The notes under the pieces were generated by a model that worked only from the letters and a program-made list of their open reading frames with translations, was not told the origin of the DNA and did not search any database. DNA of 64,000 nucleotides from assembly GCA_015067715.1 (NCBI GenBank), contig SVLY01000009.1:1-64000 (forward strand), given 5' to 3'. The DNA is from Oscillospiraceae bacterium. GTDB lineage: Bacteria > Bacillota > Clostridia > Oscillospirales > QAMX01. The translations under genes and the position numbers were made by a program. Of this stretch, positions 20,242 to 27,567 are shown in pieces (position 1 is the stretch's first letter; every line of letters starts with the position of its first letter).

Positions 20242-20413
20242 TTTAATTTTCCCCCTGGGTAAAAAGATTTTCAGAAAAGAGTCTTTCCATATACAGAAAT
20301 ATTTTACCACATCCCATGCCGGATTACAACAACCAAAAAAGCCTGTGTCAAATTTTTCCGTCCCGCAGGCGTGAGCCGGGCAAAAAAATGAGCTTCCCCA
20401 CGGCCCCCTTCCC

Positions 20414-20442
20414 TTGAAAACGGACCCCCCTTGTGATATAAT
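20414..20442 (+). promoter_or_regulatory. SigA-type promoter of XRE gene
   Basis: TTGAAA - 17 nt - TATAAT just before MNEETLRKH; the same arrangement recurs at 23286. Confidence 0.65.
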
Positions 20443-20449
20443 CAATGGT

Positions 20450-21067
20450 ATGAACGAAGAAACTTTGAGAAAACATATCGCAAAAAATCTTGCTTTTTAC
20501 AGAAAGCACGCAGGGCTTACTCAGGCAGAGCTGGCCGGGCTTATAAACTACTCCGACAAGTCCGTATCCAAATGGGAGCGCGGTGAAGGGACGCCGGACG
20601 TTTATGTGCTGACGGTCATCGCCGGACTTTTGGGCGTTACCGTAAACGACCTTATAAGCGACGCCGAGCCCGTTTCCCCAAAGATCAAAAAACGCCGCAG
20701 CATGCTGGTGAGGGGAATGGTGCCCGCGCTTTCCGCCGCGCTGTGCTGGCTTTGCGGAACTGTTATCTACTTCATCCTCCGGGTGTTGCTGGGTGACGTA
20801 ACCGGGCTTTGGCTCACCTTTGTCTACACCGCCGTGGCAAGCGCCGTTGTGCTGGTGGTCTTTTCCCACATATGGTGGTCAAAGGTGCTCTGCTGTGTGT
20901 TCGTGAGCATACTTATCTGGCTCTGTGCCGTGGCGGCGTTTTTGTCCGTCAGCTTTTCCGGGGCGTGGCTGATTTTCGTGGTTGCCGCCGTGCTCTGGGT
21001 GCTGGCCGTGCTTTGGTACGTGTTTCTGGACATACTCAAAAAAACCAAACAAAAGAAAATTCAGTAA
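20450..21067 (+). CDS. XRE-family HTH regulator with C-terminal transmembrane helices
   Basis: [54 protein letters not shown], followed by several hydrophobic segments. Confidence 0.9.
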   Translation: MNEETLRKHIAKNLAFYRKHAGLTQAELAGLINYSDKSVSKWERGEGTPDVYVLTVIAGLLGVTVNDLISDAEPVSPKIKKRRSMLVRGMVPALSAALCWLCGTVIYFILRVLLGDVTGLWLTFVYTAVASAVVLVVFSHIWWSKVLCCVFVSILIWLCAVAAFLSVSFSGAWLIFVVAAVLWVLAVLWYVFLDILKKTKQKKIQ

Positions 21068-21117
21068 TTATTATGATAACCTTGCGGTTTTCGTGATATA
21101 ATATCTGCCCTGAAACT

Positions 21118-21222
21118 GTCCGCAGGACAATACAACTATGCATAGTATAATATCACTGCGAAGCAATATAACTCGCCGTAAGGCGAATATAACCAAGGCG
21201 CACTCCACAAGGGAGTGCGCCT
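21118..21222. repeat. Tandem mini-hairpin array with AATATAACY spacers ending in a strong hairpin
   Basis: GTCC-gca-GGAC, ACTATGCATAGT, TGC-gaa-GCA, CGCC-gtaa-GGCG about every 18-20 bp, then AGGCGCACTCC-acaa-GGGAGTGCGCCT. Confidence 0.75.
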
Positions 21223-21252
21223 CGGTGTTTCGTCATGCCGCTGATTATTTGA

Positions 21253-21783
21253 TTAATAAAATAAAAGATCGTGCCAAACTTCGCGTTCCTCGCCGGGAAT
21301 CCAGTCTTCCGGAGCGGGAGAGAGGCGGAAGATTTTGAAAGAGAGGTCTATATAGATGTAGTAGTATTCTCCGTCAGTGTATATCCTTTCCCTCTTCAGT
21401 TGAGTGGATTCAAGCTGTTCGTCCGGATAAGTAAGATTGTCTCCGGGAACGGTAAACCCTACAAACTCGTAGGTTTCACCTGTTATGATCTCTATATACG
21501 TTATGTCGATTACTTCCCCCTTTTCGGGATCCGGCTCAGTCGGTACAATATACAAGGTGCCGTCGATAAAAACCGTACGGTAGCCGATCACTTTCGGATC
21601 CACAATACCCGTGGGAGTTGTCTCGATCGAGGTCATTTCGGTAGTTGTCTCGGTAGTTGTCTCGGCAGTGGTTTCGGCAGTGGTCCCGGCAGTGGTTTCG
21701 GGATCATTTACCCCGCCGCACGCAGACAGCAGACAAACCGACAGAAGTAAAACGATCACGGCAAGTGACAGTCTTTTTTTCAT
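21253..21783 (-). CDS. Lipoprotein with Thr/Glu-rich repeat linker
   Basis: MKKRLSLAVIVLLLSVCLLSACGG lipobox; TTAGTTAETTAETTTETTTEMT. Confidence 0.8.
   Translation of the reverse strand: MKKRLSLAVIVLLLSVCLLSACGGVNDPETTAGTTAETTAETTTETTTEMTSIETTPTGIVDPKVIGYRTVFIDGTLYIVPTEPDPEKGEVIDITYIEIITGETYEFVGFTVPGDNLTYPDEQLESTQLKRERIYTDGEYYYIYIDLSFKIFRLSPAPEDWIPGEEREVWHDLLFY
21641..21700. repeat. Five tandem 12-bp in-frame repeats within lipoprotein linker
   Basis: gtagttgtctcg x2, gcagtggtttcg, gcagtggtcccg, gcagtggtttcg. Confidence 0.85.
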
Positions 21784-21802
21784 GGAAGATCCCCCCCTGA
21801 TA

Positions 21803-22753
21803 TTAGTCGGCAGTGTAATAGGGACGAACCGTTATTACGCAGTCGTTTGAAGAATCCCATAACCTCATAATAATACTGGTACTGTGACCGTCTACTAACT
21901 TAACATAGAACCCTGGAGTCGCTTCCTGATAACCGCAACACATTGTCATGTGGGGTGCAGAATAGTACGTGTTACTGCTGCTATACCCCAACATGCACGG
22001 ATATCCGGCACCAATTTCGTTCACTACAGTGATTATGGTCGGATTCCACACCACGGTACTTGAACAGGCGAGACTGGAGGAACGCTCTTGTGCATAAAGA
22101 TTTGCTACAGTAGGTACATTTCTGTTAGCAAGTCCCCCGTTATTGAGAAAAAGGTTTTGCAAACGAGCCTTCAAGGATTCAAAACTTATAGAAGAGGTAA
22201 GTGCACTAAATCCGTGTGAACCCAAATACCAAAAGACATTTGCGAGAGCAGCAGCAATACAGTTAGTATTGCCCTGAAGTTGTGGTGAAACTCCGGGAAG
22301 TGTTCCACACACAGCTACACCACCTGAAATATTTTCAAGGGGCAAAGTATTGTTCAAAGGATTTACGCTTACAATGTCGCCTAAAGAGTTGAGGAGGTAT
22401 ACATTATCTTCATCAAGATAACAGTATGCCGCCGGATCGAAGTATAGTTCGAATCCGGCGAAGGAATCGAGTGCTGCTCTGAACGGAGATGTGTGCGAGG
22501 CAAATTCGTAGATCACGCCATCAACAATAATGGCATAAGCAACAGGTTCATCTTCTTCGTAAAAGTCTACCAACAGAGCATTGCCAAGGGGAGAGTCCAA
22601 TGCTGTAACAACTTCATCGGTGATGATAAAGTCGTTTGAAAACTCGGGGTCGATTGCGCGTATTTCATCAATGGTTGTGGCTTCGACAGCACCAACGGGA
22701 ACCATGGACAAAATAACCGAAACAATGACGATAACAGAAACAAGTCGTTTCAA
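21803..22753 (-). CDS. Secreted papain-like (peptidase C39-like) domain protein
   Basis: Signal peptide LKRLVSVIVIVSVILSMVPVGAVEA from TTG at 22753; NTNCIAAALANVFWYLGSHGF (putative Cys) and APHMTMCCGYQE (putative His). Confidence 0.65.
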   Translation of the reverse strand: MKRLVSVIVIVSVILSMVPVGAVEATTIDEIRAIDPEFSNDFIITDEVVTALDSPLGNALLVDFYEEDEPVAYAIIVDGVIYEFASHTSPFRAALDSFAGFELYFDPAAYCYLDEDNVYLLNSLGDIVSVNPLNNTLPLENISGGVAVCGTLPGVSPQLQGNTNCIAAALANVFWYLGSHGFSALTSSISFESLKARLQNLFLNNGGLANRNVPTVANLYAQERSSSLACSSTVVWNPTIITVVNEIGAGYPCMLGYSSSNTYYSAPHMTMCCGYQEATPGFYVKLVDGHSTSIIMRLWDSSNDCVITVRPYYTAD

Positions 22754-22802
22754 TTGAATCCATCCTTTCAAGTAAAATGTTTTCGTTGATGTGATTAGAA
22801 CT

Positions 22803-22850
22803 AAAAAGGCACACAACAAGGGCTCTTTCAAAGTCCGTGTTATGCGCCTT
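22803..22850 (-). terminator. Attenuator-type terminator hairpin in leader of the C39-like gene
   Basis: Reverse strand AAGGCGCATAACACGGACTTT-gaaa-GAGCCCTTGTTGTGTGCCTTTTTAG; overlaps the leader ORF stop. Confidence 0.75.
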
Positions 22851-22935
22851 AACTGTATGCTTCCTTTGACGCCCCTTTGGGCAGGACAAGCATACGAATA
22901 ACGCTCCACGGACTGAATAAAAATCTTCTGTACAT
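22849..22935 (-). CDS. Putative 28-aa leader peptide MYRRFLFSPWSVIRMLVLPKGASKEAYS
   Basis: ATG at 22935, TAA at 22851-22849, upstream AAGGAGAG Shine-Dalgarno; sits inside the attenuator structure. Confidence 0.6.
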   Translation of the reverse strand: MYRRFLFSPWSVIRMLVLPKGASKEAYS

Positions 22936-23010
22936 GGGAATTCACTCTCCTTGTCCTGAAAATAAAGCTTTGACTGCATGCAAAGTAACCTTGCCTGACC
23001 TCATGGTAAT

Positions 23011-23039
23011 ATTTTATCATGTTATTGGATAAATTGCAA
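23011..23039 (-). promoter_or_regulatory. SigA-type promoter of the structured leader
   Basis: Reverse strand TTGCAA (23039-23034) - 17 nt - TAAAAT (23016-23011). Confidence 0.65.
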
Positions 23040-23285
23040 CAGTTTTTTGAATAAAAACTGCATTTTTTTTGAATTACGGAGCTGACAGTGTGTAACAAAT
23101 GTTAAGTGCACTCAGACCCTTGTCAGAATTATTTTTATTAGCTAATTGTAATTATCAAAACACTTGCAAAAGCGGCTTGCCTTGTATTTGCCATTTTCTA
23201 AATAAAAGAGTGAAGAAAAAGAACCCGGGCAGTCCAACCCTTGCCGACCCATGCCCGTTCTATTTCCTTACCTCCTACTTCTTTC

Positions 23286-23355
23286 TTGAAAACGTCCCCT
23301 TTCTGTGATATAATCAATGCTGTGAACAGAGAAACGCTGAGAAAAATTCATTGAT
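23286..23355 (+). pseudogene. Decayed copy of the XRE gene promoter and first codons (VNRETLRKIH*)
   Basis: Aligns without gaps to 20414-20482: TTGAAAACG-N10-GTGATATAATCAATG..TGAAC..AGAAAC..TGAGAAAA, then an immediate stop. Confidence 0.65.
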
Positions 23356-23375
23356 AAATAACGGAGAAATTACCC

Positions 23376-24893
23376 ATGCACAACAACGAGCTTGGATACG
23401 AAATTGCCGCACTTGCCCACTACGCACTTGAAAAGGGGCTCATCGCCCGGGAGGATCTCACCTGGGCCAAAAACCGCATCGCAAACCTCATCGGCGAGCC
23501 CGGCTGTCCCCATTACGAGGGCGAGATCGAAGCCCTTCCCCAGTTTCCCCAGACCCTTCTGGATAAGCTCACCGCCCGCGCCGCGGACAACGGCATAGAG
23601 GGGCTGGACTCCATCGTCCACCGGGATATTTTCGACACGGAGCTTATGGCGGTCCTCACCCCCCGCCCCTCCGAGGTCATCGGAAAGTTCAACGCCCTTA
23701 TGGAAAAAGACCCCGAGGCCGCCACCGACTGGTACTACGACCTCTCCCGCGCCACAAACTATATCCGCGCCGAGCGCTGTGCAAAGGACCTGAGATGGAG
23801 CGTTGACTCACCCTACGGAAAGATCAACATCTCCGTAAACCTCTCAAAGCCCGAAAAGGACCCCAAGGCCATCGCCGCCGCCCGATTTGTTAAAAAGACC
23901 ACCTTCCCCCCCTGCGCTCTCTGCTGTGAGAACGAGGGCTACGGCGGCACACTTACCACAGCCGCCCGGGGCAACCACCGTATCATCCCCATCACCCTTG
24001 GGGGCGAGCAGTGGTATCTCCAGTATTCCCCCTACGTTTACTACAACGAGCACTGCATCTGCCTTTCCGGCGAGCACCGTCCCATGGCGGTGAGCCGGGC
24101 GGGCTTTGAGCGGTTGCTGGACTTTGTGGATCTGTTCCCCCACTATTTCGTGGGCTCAAACGCCGACCTTCCCATCGTTGGGGGATCCATTCTCACCCAC
24201 GACCATTTCCAGGGCGGCAGAGCCGTTTTCCCCATGGAGCTTGCCCCTGTTGAAAGGGAATACTCCGTTCCCGGCTGTCCCGAGGTCTCTCTGGGCATCG
24301 TAAAATGGCCGCTGAGCGTTATCCGTCTGGAAAGCGAAAACAGAGCAAAGCTTGCCTCCCTGGCGGAAAAGATACTCTCCGCCTGGAGGGGCTATTCCGA
24401 CCCCGACCGCGCCATCCTTGCCCAGACCGAGGACACACCCCACAACACTATCACCCCCATCGCCCGCATTAAAAACGGAAAATACCAGCTCGACCTGGTG
24501 CTCCGCAACAACCGCACCACCGACGAGCGTCCCCTGGGTCTCTTCCACCCGGCACCTGACCGTCACCACATCAAAAAAGAGAACATCGGCCTTATCGAGG
24601 TCATGGGTCTTGCGGTGCTTCCCGCCCGTCTTAAGGCAGAGCTTGCCCGAATTGAGGAGTGTCTGCTGGACGACCGCGACCGCTTCTACGAGATCCCCGA
24701 GCTCGAGCCCCACACCGAGTGGTACCGTTCTCTCTGCGAAAGACGGGACATCACTCCCAAAAACTGCACCGCCATACTCCGGGACGAAGCCGGAAAGATA
24801 TTTGCCGCCTGTCTTGAGGACTGCGGCGTGTTCACCGTCACCCCCGACGGCCGCGAGGGCTTTGATAAGTTCATCCGCTCCGTCATAGGCTGA
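23376..24893 (+). CDS. galT: UDP-glucose--hexose-1-phosphate uridylyltransferase (class II GalT)
   Basis: 505 aa; FPPCALCCENEGYGGT, GSILTHDHFQGGRAVFPMELAPVER. Confidence 0.93.
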   Translation: MHNNELGYEIAALAHYALEKGLIAREDLTWAKNRIANLIGEPGCPHYEGEIEALPQFPQTLLDKLTARAADNGIEGLDSIVHRDIFDTELMAVLTPRPSEVIGKFNALMEKDPEAATDWYYDLSRATNYIRAERCAKDLRWSVDSPYGKINISVNLSKPEKDPKAIAAARFVKKTTFPPCALCCENEGYGGTLTTAARGNHRIIPITLGGEQWYLQYSPYVYYNEHCICLSGEHRPMAVSRAGFERLLDFVDLFPHYFVGSNADLPIVGGSILTHDHFQGGRAVFPMELAPVEREYSVPGCPEVSLGIVKWPLSVIRLESENRAKLASLAEKILSAWRGYSDPDRAILAQTEDTPHNTITPIARIKNGKYQLDLVLRNNRTTDERPLGLFHPAPDRHHIKKENIGLIEVMGLAVLPARLKAELARIEECLLDDRDRFYEIPELEPHTEWYRSLCERRDITPKNCTAILRDEAGKIFAACLEDCGVFTVTPDGREGFDKFIRSVIG

Positions 24894-24922
24894 AAAATAA
24901 CGAAAAAAGGGAGGATATCTCC

Positions 24923-26209
24923 ATGGAACAGCGCTGGAAGCTTGAAGGCATTCCCGCCTACGTCGGCGGCGGGCTTGATGCCAAAATTTACAACTGCGGA
25001 AGCGGCATGGAGCCGGACTTTTCCGGCCCCACGGGGGAAGACTCCCTTATGCACCTTGTCCGCAACACCTCTGCAGAGGAATTTCTCAGCTGGTGCGGCC
25101 TTCTTTCCCAAAAGGGCTTTGACTGCGTTTACGCCTGGGAGGACGAGGCCGGACTCTACCGCCAGTTCCGGGGAGAAAAGAACGTTTACGCCTATTTTAT
25201 TCAAAACGAGCGCACCGCAAGGATCATCCACGACAATTCCGGCGTGACTATAGACCTTTTCTCCGCACCCGAGGAGCTCCGCGTTCACGACGGCGCGGCG
25301 CTTATGCAGTTCGGCCTGACCTACGACGATATGATAAAGGGCGTGAGCTGTGACTGCGGAATGCTCTACGCCCTGCGCCTTGCGGACAACAGCCTCATCG
25401 TCGTCGACGGAGGCGAGATAGAACAGGCCACCGAGCCCGCCACCGACGAGTTTTTTGCCAGAATAAGCCAGCTCACCGGCAACCCGGAAAAGATCCGCAT
25501 TGCCGCATGGTTCTGCACCCACCCCCACGACGACCACATGGATTTTTTCTGCCGCATGCTGGCAAAATTCGGCTCAAGGCTCACCGTGGAGCGCACCATG
25601 TTCAATTTTGCCTCCTACAGCGTCCACGGCTGGTTTGACCAGAGCAGCCGCAGCCGCATTAAGACCATGGAGCGCATAAAAGAAAACAACCCGGCGGTTT
25701 CCCACCTCAAGCTCCACACCGGCCAGCGCTTTGACCTCCACGGGGCAACCGTTCGGGTGCTTCTCACCCACGAGGATATGCTCTGGCGCCGGGGCGACCG
25801 CCCCTACGAGGGCATGAACGAGACCTCCACCGTGCTTGAGATAAGCTTCGAGGGCAAAAAGCTCATCCTTCTTGCCGACGCCCACGTTTCAAACGGAAAC
25901 GTGCTCATCGGCAGATACCCCCAGGGAAGCATCTCCTGCGATTTTCTTCAGGTGGCCCACCACTGCATAAACAACGTTGAAAACTTCTATTCCTTCATAA
26001 AGACCGAATACATGCTTATCCCCGAGGGCAGATACCTGCTATTGAAGTTCATTTACGACAATTACCGCCTTGTCCGCCGGTACGCCGCCGAGGACAAGGT
26101 CATCGTTGCGGGAGATGCCACCCAGATCTTCCACGTTGAAAAGGGAATTGTGAAAAAGACCGAGTATTTCCCCGTCCGCGGCTGTGCCTACGACGGAAGT
26201 GAAATGTAA
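24923..26209 (+). CDS. MBL-fold metallo-hydrolase, copy 1
   Basis: WFCTHPHDDHMDFF (HxHxDH), LLADAHVSNGNVLIGRYP, LQVAHHCINNV. Confidence 0.85.
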   Translation: MEQRWKLEGIPAYVGGGLDAKIYNCGSGMEPDFSGPTGEDSLMHLVRNTSAEEFLSWCGLLSQKGFDCVYAWEDEAGLYRQFRGEKNVYAYFIQNERTARIIHDNSGVTIDLFSAPEELRVHDGAALMQFGLTYDDMIKGVSCDCGMLYALRLADNSLIVVDGGEIEQATEPATDEFFARISQLTGNPEKIRIAAWFCTHPHDDHMDFFCRMLAKFGSRLTVERTMFNFASYSVHGWFDQSSRSRIKTMERIKENNPAVSHLKLHTGQRFDLHGATVRVLLTHEDMLWRRGDRPYEGMNETSTVLEISFEGKKLILLADAHVSNGNVLIGRYPQGSISCDFLQVAHHCINNVENFYSFIKTEYMLIPEGRYLLLKFIYDNYRLVRRYAAEDKVIVAGDATQIFHVEKGIVKKTEYFPVRGCAYDGSEM

Positions 26210-26232
26210 TTTATCCGGGAGGACGTGAAAAA

Positions 26233-27546
26233 ATGGAAGCAAAATGGCTGCTTGAAAACGTTCCCGCCTACGGCGGCGGCGAGCTTCACCCCATGCTTTT
26301 TAACTGCGGAAGCGGCATGGCAGACGATTTCGACGGCCCCACCGCCGAAGACTCCTTCATGCACATCGTAAACCGTACCACCGAGGCGGAATATCTGGAC
26401 TATATCCGCACACTTGAGGAAAACGGCTACGTCACCGTCTTTGAAAACCGCACCGACGCCGGCCTTTTCCGCCAGCTCTCCGGAAAAAACCGACTCTACG
26501 TCTACTATATTTTTAACGAGCGCATGACCCGCATAATTCTTGAAAACTCCGGCGTTTCCCTGCCCGAGTTCGAAGCTCCTGCCGGCCCCACCGTCCACGA
26601 CGACACCGCACTGATGCAGTTCGGTCTGACCTACGGGGACATGATACGGGGCTTCACCTCCGACTGCGGAATGCTCTACGCCATACGCACCCGTGACAAC
26701 AGCGTTATCGTCATCGACGGCGGCTCCACGGAACAGTCCACCGAGCCTGCCACCGACGAGTTCTACGCCCGGCTCTGCGATCTTACCGGCAACCCGGAAA
26801 AGATACGCATTGCCGCATGGTTCTGCACCCATCCCCACGGGGATCACATGGCCTTCTTCAGCAGAATGCTGGCAAAATACCCCGATAAGCTCTTCGTTGA
26901 GAGGGCGATGTTCAATTTTGCCCTGTCCGAAGCGGTAATGCCGGGGCTTAAGGCGAGAATTGCCCTTTCCGGCAGAAAATTCCCCAACACCCGCGCCATC
27001 ACAATGGAGAGAATTCTGGCCAACAACCCCAACGTTTCCTACCTCAAGCTCCACTCCGGCCAGCGCTTTGAGCTTTGCGGCACGGAGGTCGAGGTGCTTC
27101 TCACCCACGAGGACACCCTCACACGCTTCCCGGACAAGCTCTACTGGGGCATGAACGAGACCAGCACCATTCTGAAGATCAGCTTCGACGGCAAGAGCGT
27201 TATCTTCCTCGGGGACGCGTGGATACCCAACGGAAACATTCTCATCGGAAGATATCCCTGGCACTCCGTGAACTGCGACTTTTTGCAGGTGGCCCACCAT
27301 TGCATAGACCACGTTGAAAACTTCTACGAGTTCATCCGCACCGAGTACATGCTTGTGCCCGAGGGCAGATACCTGCTTTTGAAGTTCATAAGCGAAAACT
27401 TCCAGAACCTCAAGCGCCACTGCGCCGAGGACAAGATCATGGTCGCCGGAGACGCCACGACGGTCTTCCGGGTTGCAAACGGCAAGATAACCGAAACCGA
27501 ATTCTTCCCGCCCAGGGGCTGTCCCTACGACGGAAGCCAGATCTGA
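26233..27546 (+). CDS. MBL-fold metallo-hydrolase, copy 2 (paralogue of upstream gene)
   Basis: WFCTHPHGDHMAFF (HxHxDH), FLGDAWIPNGNILIGRYP, LQVAHHCIDHV; collinear with copy 1 along the full length. Confidence 0.85.
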   Translation: MEAKWLLENVPAYGGGELHPMLFNCGSGMADDFDGPTAEDSFMHIVNRTTEAEYLDYIRTLEENGYVTVFENRTDAGLFRQLSGKNRLYVYYIFNERMTRIILENSGVSLPEFEAPAGPTVHDDTALMQFGLTYGDMIRGFTSDCGMLYAIRTRDNSVIVIDGGSTEQSTEPATDEFYARLCDLTGNPEKIRIAAWFCTHPHGDHMAFFSRMLAKYPDKLFVERAMFNFALSEAVMPGLKARIALSGRKFPNTRAITMERILANNPNVSYLKLHSGQRFELCGTEVEVLLTHEDTLTRFPDKLYWGMNETSTILKISFDGKSVIFLGDAWIPNGNILIGRYPWHSVNCDFLQVAHHCIDHVENFYEFIRTEYMLVPEGRYLLLKFISENFQNLKRHCAEDKIMVAGDATTVFRVANGKITETEFFPPRGCPYDGSQI

Positions 27547-27567
27547 CCCAGAAAGGACGAAAAAACC

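Noticed and set aside
20242-20445. 68-aa N-terminal extension of AraB
   Set aside because: Conserved AraB N-terminus begins at GTG 20241; upstream residues look non-coding
22754-23098. N-terminal extension of the C39-like ORF and the overlapping 103-aa ORF 22668-22979
   Set aside because: Extension reads through the promoter and attenuator; a signal peptide begins cleanly at TTG 22753. The overlapping frame has no supporting evidence
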